A stretch of DNA of 64,000 nucleotides from Leucobacter triazinivorans (GTDB taxonomy: Bacteria > Actinomycetota > Actinomycetes > Actinomycetales > Microbacteriaceae): NCBI RefSeq assembly GCF_004208635.1, contig NZ_CP035806.1, forward strand, positions 3,348,001 to 3,412,000. Direction: 5' to 3'. This document shows positions 1 through 8,211 of this stretch, in pieces; position 1 is the stretch's first letter, and each line of letters starts with the position of its first letter. The translations under genes and the position numbers were made by a program. The notes below the pieces were generated by a model. That model was not told the DNA's origin. It ran no database searches and saw nothing but the letters and a program-made list of their open reading frames with translations.

Positions 1-78
1 CTGCCACTCGAAGAAGCACCCGAGGGCTACAAGGCGATGGACGAGCGCCGCGCCACGAAGGTCATGCTGACCCTGTAA
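1..78 (+). CDS. 3' end of a zinc-dependent alcohol/formaldehyde dehydrogenase
   Basis: Only the last 25 codons are in the window; the reading frame is open from base 1 and ends at TAA 76-78. The tail (PLEEAPEGYKAMDERRATKV...) resembles the C-terminus of zinc-dependent medium-chain dehydrogenases of the glutathione-independent formaldehyde dehydrogenase type, where a PLEEAPxGY segment follows the Rossmann domain. The catalytic part is outside the window, so the substrate cannot be judged. It lies directly left of an attachment-site relic, so it may be cargo of another mobile element. Confidence 0.55.
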   Translation: MPLEEAPEGYKAMDERRATKVMLTL

Positions 79-157
79 TCAGCTTGACCACATCAAGACT
101 GGTAGGCGATCCAACGGCCTGATACGGGTGTCGGGTCACCTCATCCGGTGTTGCGAA

Positions 158-178
158 AAGTGCTAACGAAAGTGCTAA
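158..178 (+). promoter_or_regulatory. paired arm-type sites (AAGTGCTAA x2) in the left arm relic
   Basis: AAGTGCTAA occurs at 158-166 and 170-178, a 12-base period. The same pair is at 15118-15126 and 15130-15138, and a variant pair is at 34417-34425 and 34429-34437. Direct repeats of this size on both arms are typical of sites bound by the N-terminal arm-binding domain of tyrosine integrases; that role is inferred. Confidence 0.55.
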
Positions 179-209
179 GCAACCTGTAGGTCGGGGTATC
201 GCGGTGGAG

Positions 210-218
210 TTATCCACA
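210..218 (+). promoter_or_regulatory. perfect DnaA box in the left arm relic
   Basis: TTATCCACA matches the bacterial DnaA-box consensus and is conserved in the second left-arm copy (15078-15086, other strand), although the flanking bases have diverged. It is isolated, with no cluster, so it is not a replication origin. Confidence 0.45.
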
Positions 219-399
219 GGACACATGCCGTAGATCGTTGATTTCATGCGGCAGAACGCCCTGCCGAGTTTCGCGGCGCGAGAGGGTCGAGGTCAGTTCA
301 AGTCCCCCCTCGCGCACGCGAACGAAATGGCCCCTGACCTGGGATTTCATCTCTCGGGTTGGGGGTCGTTTGCGTCGGACTCGACGCCGCTGCACTCGA

Positions 400-921
400 C
401 TATCGAACGCTGATCGTCACATCGTGGCCCTGCAGCGCCGTGATCTCCTCGATGTTCTCAGTCGTGCCGATGCGCACGAGATCGTCCGAGAAGCCGAGCG
501 ATCCGGTATCGAAGAAGAAGCCGAAGTTGCCCCAGGGCACGTAGACGAAGAGGTCGCCGACCTGCGGAGCCATGCCCTGCCCGCCTGTCGTGTCGATGGC
601 TCTGGGCGGATAGGCGATCGATTCCATTGCGTGGAAGTCTTCGAAGCGCACCGTCATCGGCAGCATCGAGAGAAAGTCCCGGGCCACGGGACTCTCCGGT
701 TCCATCACCGCCTCGACCACGGTCGATCCTGCTGCGAACTGGACGATGATATCGCTCACGCGCTCCTCCTGGTCGGTCGTGATGCCGGGGGTCTTGTCGG
801 GTACCGTCTCTGATTGCATCGGTCGTTCGCTCCTTGCCGCGCTCTCGACGCTGCTGCACGCGATGAGCAGCAACGGGAGCACCAGCAGGGAGAGCTTCGC
901 GTAACGCTTCATACCGTTCAT
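400..921 (-). CDS. cyclophilin-like fold lipoprotein
   Basis: Predicted secreted lipoprotein of 173 aa. The N-terminus has a short basic segment, a hydrophobic run and a lipobox ending LLLIAC-S, so Cys22 should be lipidated. The mature part has the layout of the Cyclophil_like2 family (formerly DUF369): a strand with FAAGSTVVEAVM, then PVARDFLSMLPMTVRFEDF, APQVGDLFVYVPWGNFGFFF and DDLVRIG. The fold resembles cyclophilin, but proline isomerase activity is not established for these proteins. The gene ends 20 bases from the attachment relic. No strong Shine-Dalgarno is seen; ATG 912 is an alternative start. Confidence 0.75.
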   Translation of the reverse strand: MNGMKRYAKLSLLVLPLLLIACSSVESAARSERPMQSETVPDKTPGITTDQEERVSDIIVQFAAGSTVVEAVMEPESPVARDFLSMLPMTVRFEDFHAMESIAYPPRAIDTTGGQGMAPQVGDLFVYVPWGNFGFFFDTGSLGFSDDLVRIGTTENIEEITALQGHDVTISVR

Positions 922-958
922 AGCGCTCGTTCCGCTCGAATGCCGCCCGACAGGCGGT

Positions 959-1288
959 TCACGCGTTCTTCTCGATGATGTTCTTCAGCACCGCGGTCGC
1001 CCCCATGCCGTTCGGCCAGCCGGCGTAGAACGCGAGCTGCAGAAGCGCCTCCGTGAGCTCGTCATCGGTGACACCGTTGCGGCGGGCGAAGTCGAGGTGG
1101 AACTGGAGCTGATCCATCTTGCCGAGCGCGGTGAGCGCGGCGACGGTCACGAGACTGCGGTCGCGCTTCGACAGCCCATCGCGCTCCCAGACCTCGTCGA
1201 AGAGTACCTTGTCGGTGTAGTGCACCATGCCCGGGGCGAAGTCGCCGAACGCATTCCGCCCTCCGGTCCAGCCGTGCTGCTCACTCAT
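959..1288 (-). CDS. carboxymuconolactone decarboxylase family protein
   Basis: A 109-aa single-domain protein starting at ATG 1288 behind GGAAG. It carries the CMD pattern: KRDRSLVTVAALTALG, then QLQFHLDFARRNGVTDDELTEALLQLAFYAGWPNG. It lacks the CxxC pair of AhpD-type peroxidase partners, so it belongs with gamma-carboxymuconolactone decarboxylase-like proteins, many of which are not decarboxylases. It is divergent from an NAD(P)-binding protein and an alpha/beta hydrolase. That trio (CMD, SDR-like, hydrolase) is a common accessory cassette in actinobacteria, but the substrate is unknown. Confidence 0.8.
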   Translation of the reverse strand: MSEQHGWTGGRNAFGDFAPGMVHYTDKVLFDEVWERDGLSKRDRSLVTVAALTALGKMDQLQFHLDFARRNGVTDDELTEALLQLAFYAGWPNGMGATAVLKNIIEKNA

Positions 1289-1784
1289 GTCGTTGCTTCC
1301 TTTCGTGCGTGATCGTGCGTCTGCTCGAGAATCCGCCCGAGCCCGAGCCCGAGCTCGAGCCCGAGCTTCCGAGGCCGCCGGCCGCAGACCGCGTCGGGAC
1401 TGCCGAGATCGTTCCATCGCCTGCGGCGTCGTCGAACACTCGCTCTTGCCCGCAACGCTAGTGCCGCGCTCGACGATCCGGGAGGCCCTGCCAGTACCCC
1501 CGACCGGGCGTCGTGCCCGCCTCGTCTCCCGGACAGGGGTACTGGCAGGGCCTGGCACCGCAGGAGCGGGCCAGCGAGACTCGAGAGCGACGTCGGAGTC
1601 CGGTCGGGGATGTCCGACGGAGCGCTCTCGATGCGGCCTCGCACCGAGCGGCAGTCCGCGGGCATCGCGCCTCGGGGCTCCGGGGCACTGGGCGCGTGAG
1701 CGCCGCCGGGGTCGACGCCGACGGACTCCGACCGCACCCGCGCCGCGCCGTGCACAACCCAGAACGTGAGAGACAGGTGGAACC
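1289..1784. other. divergent intergenic region with hexamer repeats and an 18-bp inverted repeat
   Basis: This 496-base gap separates the divergent CMD and SDR-like genes. It holds five tandem CCCGAG-type hexamers (1336-1365) and a perfect 18-base inverted repeat (1483-1500 with 1536-1553). No convincing coding frame was found: the frames open across it owe their length to high GC. Confidence 0.5.
1483..1553. repeat. perfect 18-bp inverted repeat
   Basis: AGGCCCTGCCAGTACCCC at 1483-1500 pairs exactly with 1536-1553; the spacer is 35 bases. It lies between divergent genes, so a terminator role is unlikely. It could be a large operator, the ends of a small palindromic element, or an RNA hairpin in the leader of the 1785 gene. 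Confidence 0.6.
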
Positions 1785-2426
1785 GTGAAGAACGTCATCG
1801 TCATCGGAGCCAACGGCCGAACGGCGCGGGAGGCCATCATCCGCCTGGCACGACAGGGGGATGTCGCGCTCACCCTGTTCCTGCGCCGCCCCGAGCGGGT
1901 CGCCGACCTCGCCACGGAGGACATGACCGTGATCGCCGGCGACGCGCACAACCGCGAGGCGCTGCGAGCCGCGCTCGCGGGGCAGGACATCGTGATCGTC
2001 GCCCTCGGCGGCACCGACCTCGATGAGACCACCGCGAACACGGTACGCGCCGCAGAGGACGCCGGTGCGCGCCGCATCATCGCGGTGAACGCCGGCGGCA
2101 TCTACGACGAACTGCCCGAGCCGTTCAACACCTGGGACGCCGCGCAGGTCGGCTTCACACGACCGGCGAACCGGCGGGCGGCCGACGTCGTCGAGCAGTC
2201 CTCGCTCGACTCCACGATCCTCCGCCCGGTCTGGCTGACCGATGACGACGCGACTGACATCGAACTGACCCGGAGGGGTGAGACCTACCGGGGCACCGAG
2301 ACCTCACGTGCGAGCCTCGGCGAGTTCATCGCCGGTCTCGTCGCGCACCCTGAATCTCACATCGGCGAGAACCTGGGGATCTCCCGGCCCGGCACCGATG
2401 GCGATCGGCCGGCGGCGTACCGCTGA
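1785..2426 (+). CDS. NAD(P)-binding, SDR-like (NmrA/SDR a5 type) protein
   Basis: 213 aa, GTG start at 1785 preceded by AGGTGG. A Rossmann fold is visible: strand VIVIGANGRTAR (GxxGxxA-type dinucleotide loop), LRRPERVADL after the second strand, AGDAHNREALRAALAGQDIVIVALGG, then ARRIIAVNAGG and STILRPVWLTDDD. This is the atypical SDR group of NAD(P)H-binding proteins (PF13460). No YxxxK catalytic pair is present in the classic place, so it may be a redox sensor or reductase of unknown substrate. The alpha/beta hydrolase follows after 30 bases and is probably cotranscribed. Confidence 0.75.
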   Translation: MKNVIVIGANGRTAREAIIRLARQGDVALTLFLRRPERVADLATEDMTVIAGDAHNREALRAALAGQDIVIVALGGTDLDETTANTVRAAEDAGARRIIAVNAGGIYDELPEPFNTWDAAQVGFTRPANRRAADVVEQSSLDSTILRPVWLTDDDATDIELTRRGETYRGTETSRASLGEFIAGLVAHPESHIGENLGISRPGTDGDRPAAYR

Positions 2427-2456
2427 AACAACGACCAGAAAGAGAAAGAGGCAATC

Positions 2457-3428
2457 GTGAACGAGAATCTTCAGCTCGTCTCCGAGTGGGACAAGACGTT
2501 TCCGCAGAGCGACGCGGTGGATCACCGGAAGGTGACCTTCCACAATCGCTACGGTGTCACGCTCGCGGCAGACCTGTACACGCCCAAGGGCGCCGACGGA
2601 AAGCTGCCCGCCATCGCGGTAAGCGGCCCGTTCGGCGCGGTCAAAGAGCAATCGTCCGGTCTGTACGCGCAGACGCTGGCCGAACGCGGATTTCTGACGC
2701 TCGCATTCGATCCGTCGTTCACGGGTGAGAGCGGCGGCAGCCCGCGCGCCGTCGCCTCGCCCGACATCAACACCGAGGACTTCCAGGCCGCCGTCGACTC
2801 CCTCTCGGTGCTCGATCAGGCCGACGCCGAACGCATCGGTGTGCTGGGGATCTGCGGGTGGGGCGGCATGGCGCTGAGCGCCGCCGCGATCGACCCGCGC
2901 ATCAAGGCGACCGTCACCTCGACCATGTACGACATGACGCAGGTGAACGCCGAGGGCTACTTCCGGTCCGAGAACACCGAAGAGGCCCGTCACGGGAAGC
3001 GCAAGGCGCTGAGCGCGCAGCGCATCGAGGACTACCGGAACGGTTCCTCTGCGCGCGCCGGGGGCGTCCCTGCGGAGCTGCCTGATGACGCGCCCCAGTT
3101 CGTGAAGGACTATCACGCCTATTACAAGACGAATCGCGGATATCACGCGCGTTCCCTGAACTCCAACGAGGGCTGGAACGTGACGAGCGCGCTGTCGTTC
3201 CTGAACATGCCGCTGCTCGCCTACGCCGACGAGATCCGCACCCCGGTGCTGCTCGTCCACGGCGACCAGGCCCACTCCTCGTACTTCAGCGAGGATGCCC
3301 GCGCAAAACTCACCGGTGAGAACAAGGAACTGCTCACCGTCGCAGGAGCGAGCCACACCGACCTCTACGACCGGAGCGAGATCATCCCGTTCGATCGGAT
3401 CGCGGAGTTCTTCGCGGCGCACCTGTAG
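2457..3428 (+). CDS. alpha/beta hydrolase of the YcjY/dienelactone hydrolase-like group
   Basis: 323 aa, GTG start at 2457 after a purine-rich AGAAAGAGAAAGAGG stretch. The fold shows an N-terminal strand region VTLAADLYTPKG, the segment LAFDPSFTGESGG, and a nucleophile elbow GICGWGG in which cysteine replaces the usual serine, as in dienelactone hydrolase and YcjY-like proteins. Near the C-terminus, PVLLVHGDQAHS supplies the acidic residue region and GASHTDLYD the catalytic histidine. The substrate is unknown. It pairs with the upstream SDR-like gene. Confidence 0.75.
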   Translation: MNENLQLVSEWDKTFPQSDAVDHRKVTFHNRYGVTLAADLYTPKGADGKLPAIAVSGPFGAVKEQSSGLYAQTLAERGFLTLAFDPSFTGESGGSPRAVASPDINTEDFQAAVDSLSVLDQADAERIGVLGICGWGGMALSAAAIDPRIKATVTSTMYDMTQVNAEGYFRSENTEEARHGKRKALSAQRIEDYRNGSSARAGGVPAELPDDAPQFVKDYHAYYKTNRGYHARSLNSNEGWNVTSALSFLNMPLLAYADEIRTPVLLVHGDQAHSSYFSEDARAKLTGENKELLTVAGASHTDLYDRSEIIPFDRIAEFFAAHL

Positions 3429-3487
3429 CACGGCTCCGCCGCAGCGGCGGCCACCGGGAGGGCCCGCGCTCTGGCATGCTGAGAGGC

Positions 3488-5440
3488 ATGAAACGAGTGC
3501 GCGCGGCCCTCTCCGCATACCCGCTGGTCTTCGCGACGCTGGCCGCCGCGGCCGCCGGGCTGGTCCTCCTGGCCACCCCCGCCCGGGCCGCCGCGCCCTG
3601 GGTCGTCGGCGGATACGCGCTGGCGATCGCCGCGTGGGAGGCGGTCGGCATGATCCGGCAGCTGCTCAGGGGGCACGCCGGCCTCGACATCCTCGCGGTG
3701 ACCGCGATCACCGCGGCGGTGCTCGTCGGCGAGCCGTGGGCCGCCCTCGTGGTGGTGCTCATGCTCACGGGCGGCGCCGCGCTCGAGGACTACGCCGAGC
3801 ACCGCTCGAAGCGCGAGCTCACGGCCCTGCTCCGCAAGGCTCCGCAGCGCGCGACGCGGGTGCTCGAGCACGGCGCAGCAGCGGCGGCGGGCTCGGCGGC
3901 CGAGACCGCCACCGAGGAGGTGCCGGTCGACGCAATCGCGGTGGGCGAGCTGCTGCTCGTGCGGCCCGGCGCGCTCGTGCCCGTGGACGCGATCCTCGTC
4001 TCCGACCACGCCGTCTTCGACGAGTCCTCGCTCACCGGTGAGAGCCTGCCCGTCGATCGCGCGGCCGGGGAACGGGTCTCGAGCGGCGCGGTCAACGGGG
4101 CGAGCGCGGTCGTGATGCGGGCTGCCGCTGTGGCGTCCGACAGCGAGTACCAGCAGATCGTGCGGCTCGTGGAGCAGGCGGCCGGGAGCAAGGCCACGGT
4201 GGTGCGCCTGGCCGATCGCTACGCGGTGCCGTTCACCGCGCTCTCGCTGCTCATCGCCGGCATCGCCTGGGCGGTCAGCGGCGACCCCGTCAGATTCGCC
4301 GAGGTGCTCGTGGTGGCGACGCCCTGCCCGCTGCTGATCGCGGCGCCGGTCGCGTTCCTCGGCGGCATGAGCCGGGCCGCGCGATTCGGACTGATCGTGA
4401 AGGGCGGCGGCACCCTCGAACAGCTCTCGCGGGTGCGCTCGGCGGCGTTCGACAAGACCGGCACCGTCACCACGGGTCGCCCGGTGCTCGAGCGGGTGCT
4501 GCCCCAGAGCGGCTTCAGCGAGGACGAGGTGCTGCAGTTCGCGGCCTCCGCCGAGGTCTATTCCTCGCACGTGCTCGCGGGCTCGGTCGTCGCGGCCGCG
4601 AAGCAGCGCGGCCGCGCGCTGCTCGAGGCGCAACACGCCGAGGAGACCGCGACCAACGGGGTGACGGCCGTGCTCGCGAGCGGCCCGGAAGGCGCAGCCG
4701 TCACGGTGCGCGTGGGCAAGCCGGCGTGGGTGCGCGAGCACGCACCCGCGCTGGCACCGGCCGCCGTGCAGCCGGGGGAACTCGCGATCTACGTGGCCGT
4801 CGACGAGCGCTACGCGGGCGCGATCATCATGCGCGACCGGGTGCGCGAGGAGGCCGCCGATGTGTTCGCAGCGCTGCAGCGGCTCGGGGTCGAGCGCACG
4901 CTCATGGTGACGGGCGACGTGGCCGCCACGGCGGAACCGATCGCCGCGCGCCTCGGCATCGGAGAGGTGCACGCCGAGTGCCGCCCCTCCGACAAGGTGC
5001 GGATCGTGAGCGAGGTGCAGCCGCGGCCGCTCATCATGGTCGGCGACGGCCTCAACGACGCCCCCGTCCTGGCCGCGGCCGACATCGGGTTCGCGATGGG
5101 CGCCCGCGGCGCCACCGCGGCGAGCGAGTCCGCCGACATCGTGAACCGATACGACAGTCTCTCCGCGCTCCCCCGCGCCGTGCGCATCGGCAAGGACACC
5201 GTTCGGATCGCGCTGCAGAGCATCTGGCTCGGGATCCTCATCAGCGTCGCGCTCATGCTCGTCGCCGCGTTCGGCTTTCTCCCCGCGCTCGCGGGAGCCT
5301 GGTTGCAGGAGCTGGTGGATCTCGTCGCGATCCTCGGCGCGCTGCGCGCCATCGGGCCGCGCGCCGAACGCGCGCGCTCGGGCGATCGCAGCGCTTCGCC
5401 GTCCTCCCCCACGCCATCCGCCCCGGCGCCGGCCGCCTGA
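3488..5440 (+). CDS. P1B-type heavy-metal translocating ATPase with TPC motif
   Basis: Metal-exporting P-type ATPase of about 650 aa. It has no N-terminal HMA metal-binding domain: the protein begins directly with a short basic stretch and membrane helices. Motifs seen are TGES (actuator loop), TPCPLL in the sixth helix (about residue 277), phosphorylated Asp in DKTGTVT (about residue 322), and GDGLNDAP in the hinge (about residue 520). The usual CPC or SPC triad is TPC here, a variant of minor P1B subgroups, so metal specificity is uncertain. The HP locus of zinc/copper pumps is not obvious. I chose ATG 3488, seven bases after CATGCT; ATG 3476 is the alternative. It converges on murD2. Confidence 0.85.
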   Translation: MKRVRAALSAYPLVFATLAAAAAGLVLLATPARAAAPWVVGGYALAIAAWEAVGMIRQLLRGHAGLDILAVTAITAAVLVGEPWAALVVVLMLTGGAALEDYAEHRSKRELTALLRKAPQRATRVLEHGAAAAAGSAAETATEEVPVDAIAVGELLLVRPGALVPVDAILVSDHAVFDESSLTGESLPVDRAAGERVSSGAVNGASAVVMRAAAVASDSEYQQIVRLVEQAAGSKATVVRLADRYAVPFTALSLLIAGIAWAVSGDPVRFAEVLVVATPCPLLIAAPVAFLGGMSRAARFGLIVKGGGTLEQLSRVRSAAFDKTGTVTTGRPVLERVLPQSGFSEDEVLQFAASAEVYSSHVLAGSVVAAAKQRGRALLEAQHAEETATNGVTAVLASGPEGAAVTVRVGKPAWVREHAPALAPAAVQPGELAIYVAVDERYAGAIIMRDRVREEAADVFAALQRLGVERTLMVTGDVAATAEPIAARLGIGEVHAECRPSDKVRIVSEVQPRPLIMVGDGLNDAPVLAAADIGFAMGARGATAASESADIVNRYDSLSALPRAVRIGKDTVRIALQSIWLGILISVALMLVAAFGFLPALAGAWLQELVDLVAILGALRAIGPRAERARSGDRSASPSSPTPSAPAPAA

Positions 5441-5464
5441 GCCGACCTCGGCCCGGCCCTGGGG

Positions 5465-6796
5465 TCAGGCTGTCCGGGCCGCCGCTCGGAACACCGCTGC
5501 GCGGGCCTCGTAGTCGGCGAACTCGTCGAAGCTGGGGGCTCCCGGGGAGAGCAGGATCACGTCTCCGGGCCGCGCCCCGGCTCGCGCTCGCACGAGCGCG
5601 TCGGCGAAACCGTCCGCCCGCTCCATGCGCGGCACGCGCCCCTCGCTCTCGGCGACGAGGCGCGCCCCCGCGGGACCGGTGGCGACCACGCGCACGGGGA
5701 AGGCGTCTCCGCGCGCGGCGAGGGCGTCGATGAGCGGATCGAACGGCAGCCCGCGCTCCGCACCGCCCGCGATCAGCGTGATCCGCGCGTCCGCGTAGGC
5801 GGTGAGCGCCGCGACCACGGCCTGAGGCGCGGTGGCGAGACTGTCGTCCACCCAGGTGAGCCCGTCGTCGGAGTCGATCACCTCGAGTCGGTGCCGCAGC
5901 GGCTGGAAGCCGCGCATCGCGGCGAGCGCACGCGCGCGATCCTCGTCGGCCATGCCGGTGAACGCGTGCACCGCCGCCAGGGCGAGCGCGGCGTTCACGA
6001 GGTTGTGGGCGCCGCGCAGCCCGAGATCGGCCGCGGTGCACTCGCCGACGCCCTCCCAGACGAGGCGATCCTCGTGGGCCAGGATCCCGAGCTCGGCCGG
6101 AACGAGGATGCGCGTGCGCTCCCCCGCCCGTTCGGAGGCGAGCGCGAAGAGCTCGTGATCGCGCGATGGCACCACGACCGTCTCCGTGCCGTGCGCCACG
6201 AGGTTCAGCTTGTCGGCGACGTAGCGCTCGTAGCCGCCGTGCCACGGCAGGTGCTCGGGGTACAGCGACGTGAGCACGGCCACTCGCGGCGACACGGTGA
6301 GGTCGGAGGCCTGGTAGCTCGATACCTCCGTCACGGCGGCCTGCACCCGCGGATCGAGGTCGCCGGCCACGGCCACCCCGACGTTGCCTGCGAGCACCGC
6401 CCGGTAGCCGAGGGCGTCGAGGATGTGGCGCACGAGCGTCGAGGTGGTGCTCTTGCCCTTCGTGCCCGTGACGGCGAGGACGCGCTCGGCGTTCTCCGAG
6501 AGCCAGAGGTCCATCAGCGAGGTGAGGCGCCCGGCCCCCGCGGCGACCCGCGCGAAATCCGGCGAGGTGCGCGGAATGCCGGGCGACTTGACCACGACCT
6601 CCGCCTCCAGCAGCCTGGCGAGCGCCGTCTCACCCTCCACGGCGGCGCTTCGCAGGTCCTCGGGGGCCGAACCGTCTCCGGTCACCGCGATCGTCGCGAC
6701 CACGCCGCGGCGCGCGAGCTCCGCGTGCGCCGCACGCCCCTCGCGCCCCGCGCCCCAGATCACGACGTCTCGCCCCGTGAGCTCCTCAAATCGCAC
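5465..6796 (-). CDS. murD2: MurD2-like UDP-MurNAc-L-Ala:L-glutamate ligase
   Basis: 443-aa Mur ligase. An N-terminal nucleotide-binding segment (VVIWGAGREGRAAH) precedes the ATP loop VTGTKGKSTT, the mid-domain GNVGVAV and VTEVSSYQ (MurD-type glutamate after VS), and a C-terminal domain with GGAERGLPFDP and LLSPGAPSFDEF (the MurD SPAxxSFDxF region). It is shorter in sequence identity to housekeeping MurD than expected and is coupled to MurL. GTG 6796 lies inside the last codons of murL (11-base overlap). In Xanthomonas, MurD2 adds L-Glu rather than D-Glu to UDP-MurNAc-L-Ala, and MurL then inverts it; I infer the same here. Confidence 0.8.
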   Translation of the reverse strand: MRFEELTGRDVVIWGAGREGRAAHAELARRGVVATIAVTGDGSAPEDLRSAAVEGETALARLLEAEVVVKSPGIPRTSPDFARVAAGAGRLTSLMDLWLSENAERVLAVTGTKGKSTTSTLVRHILDALGYRAVLAGNVGVAVAGDLDPRVQAAVTEVSSYQASDLTVSPRVAVLTSLYPEHLPWHGGYERYVADKLNLVAHGTETVVVPSRDHELFALASERAGERTRILVPAELGILAHEDRLVWEGVGECTAADLGLRGAHNLVNAALALAAVHAFTGMADEDRARALAAMRGFQPLRHRLEVIDSDDGLTWVDDSLATAPQAVVAALTAYADARITLIAGGAERGLPFDPLIDALAARGDAFPVRVVATGPAGARLVAESEGRVPRMERADGFADALVRARAGARPGDVILLSPGAPSFDEFADYEARAAVFRAAARTA

Positions 6797-8168
6797 GCGC
6801 CACGGCCTCCAGCTCGGGCGACAGGAAGTGCTCGCCGGTGTGCCAGGCGAAGACCGCTTCGCGCTCGGCCGCGGTGGCCGACACGCCGGCGATCTCGGGA
6901 CGTCCGAGGAACGGGTGCCCGCTCCAGTCGTGGCGCTCGCGCAGCAGGGACAGCGCCACCCGGCACTCGTCGGGCTCGCCCACGCACTCGAAGGGCTTGA
7001 CGAGCCCATCGGCGCCGAGCAGCTCGAGGAAGCCCGTCAGCTGCTCCTCGTCGGCGAACAGGTCGCGGCCGCCGAAGATCTCGAGCAGCCGCTCGCGCTC
7101 CAGGAACGGCGCGAGCATCAGGAAGATGAAGCGGCACTTGGGGCAGTCGCCGCACCAGGTCGCGGAGGCCCCGTGAATGCGGAAAGCGCGGTTGCAGCTC
7201 GTGAAGACCGGGTGGTAGGCGGTGAGCGTCGCGAAGCGGCGCGCGATCCGGATCTCGTTGATGGGCCGCAGCAGCGACACGTAGTCCGGGGCCCCGTCGG
7301 GCAGCGTCTCGCGCAGCAGGCGCTCGAACTCGATGCCCTTCGACCACTGGTGGTTGATGACGCGGCCGGCCCACTCGAAGTTGCCGTACGAGGATCCCGC
7401 CTCGTTGCTGAACACGACTCCGTCGTAGCCGAGGGCGAGCGCGGTGAGCACCGCGATGAGCGAGTTGACCGCGGTCACGGGGATGTGCCCGTTGGGCGCT
7501 CCGGCGGCGTTGAGCGCGAAGAGTTCGGGATCGAGCCTGCGGCGCACCTCGTGCAGCGGCAGCCGCGCAGTCTCGGCCGTGCGCGCCATGGGCGGCTGCG
7601 TGTTGACCGCGAACAGGCCCACCTCGACGCCGGCGCCGCGCAACGACTCGATCGAGACGATCGAGTCCTTGCCGCCGCCGACCGCGACGAGCAGGCGCCG
7701 AGGCTCGCCGGGCGCGGTCTCCGCCGTGGGCCGCACCCTCGGAGCGGGCGACGGCAGCCCGGGCGCCTCGACCACCGTCGACAGCACCTCGGGCATCCGA
7801 TTGACGAACGCGAACTCGCCGAGGCCGCCCGCGATCAGGGCGGTGACGAAAGCGCGCTCCTCTTCGGTGAGCCCGCCCGGCACGGCGAGCACCGCCGGCG
7901 CGAACGCCTTGAAGTAGCTCAGCGATCCCGCGAGCGACAGCAGGCGGAGTACGCCGGCGACGACCGGCCCTGGTGCCCGGTCCAGCGGGGCCGGCAGCTC
8001 GATGACCTCCGTGAACTCGCCGACCACCACGCCGTCCGCGCGCGCCGCGTACCGCAGTTGCACGGTGGACCCCTCGAGATGCGGTGCGAGGCACTCGAAG
8101 CGCGTCACGTGCGCGGTCGGAGCGGGCGGACTGGCCGGGGCCTGCGGGGAGGGTGACGCTGATGCCAT
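6786..8168 (-). CDS. murL: UDP-MurNAc-L-Ala-L-Glu epimerase MurL
   Basis: 460 aa, within the usual MurL length. Features: a proline-rich N-terminus, a PP-loop-like ATP site VAVGGGKDSIVS (about residues 190-200), SNEAGSS, HQWSKGIEFE, SCNRAFRIHG and the cysteine cluster WCGDCPKCRF (about residues 341-350). MurL uses ATP to epimerise the terminal L-Glu of UDP-MurNAc-L-Ala-L-Glu to D-Glu, which replaces glutamate racemase MurI. TAGACT lies eight bases before ATG 8168, a possible near-leaderless promoter. Its stop overlaps murD2. In many actinobacteria murI sits beside rph and rdgB; here that neighbourhood holds murL-murD2 instead. Confidence 0.85.
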   Translation of the reverse strand: MASASPSPQAPASPPAPTAHVTRFECLAPHLEGSTVQLRYAARADGVVVGEFTEVIELPAPLDRAPGPVVAGVLRLLSLAGSLSYFKAFAPAVLAVPGGLTEEERAFVTALIAGGLGEFAFVNRMPEVLSTVVEAPGLPSPAPRVRPTAETAPGEPRRLLVAVGGGKDSIVSIESLRGAGVEVGLFAVNTQPPMARTAETARLPLHEVRRRLDPELFALNAAGAPNGHIPVTAVNSLIAVLTALALGYDGVVFSNEAGSSYGNFEWAGRVINHQWSKGIEFERLLRETLPDGAPDYVSLLRPINEIRIARRFATLTAYHPVFTSCNRAFRIHGASATWCGDCPKCRFIFLMLAPFLERERLLEIFGGRDLFADEEQLTGFLELLGADGLVKPFECVGEPDECRVALSLLRERHDWSGHPFLGRPEIAGVSATAAEREAVFAWHTGEHFLSPELEAVARAI

Positions 8169-8211
8169 GATCCAGCAGTCTACCGCGCGGCCGCTCCCGC
8201 GGCCTGAGCGG

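Larger units (their letters stand above)
155..380 (+). repeat. attP-like relic of the integrative element, inverted copy
   Basis: Bases 155-295 match the reverse complement of 15001-15145 (left arm of the element). Bases 296-316 are the same 21-base tRNA-Leu 3' core found at 14980-15000 and 34500-34520, but on the plus strand. Bases 317-378 match the element side of the tRNA-Leu junction (34437-34499, reverse complement) with a few mismatches. Left arm, core and right arm together make an attP or tandem-junction configuration. Homology stops at about 378, before the right-arm integrase sites. The 320 bases between the dehydrogenase end and the lipoprotein gene hold nothing else I can recognise. 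Confidence 0.75.

Noticed and set aside
210..218. Replication origin
   Set aside because: A single DnaA box, no AT-rich stretch, no dnaA/dnaN/rep gene nearby.
1336..1366. Possible short CRISPR-like repeat
   Set aside because: Five contiguous hexamers without spacers; simple tandem repeat.
3365..4972. Long open frame antisense to the P-type ATPase
   Set aside because: High-GC shadow: no domain, Arg/His/Gly-rich composition, while the plus strand encodes a complete ATPase.
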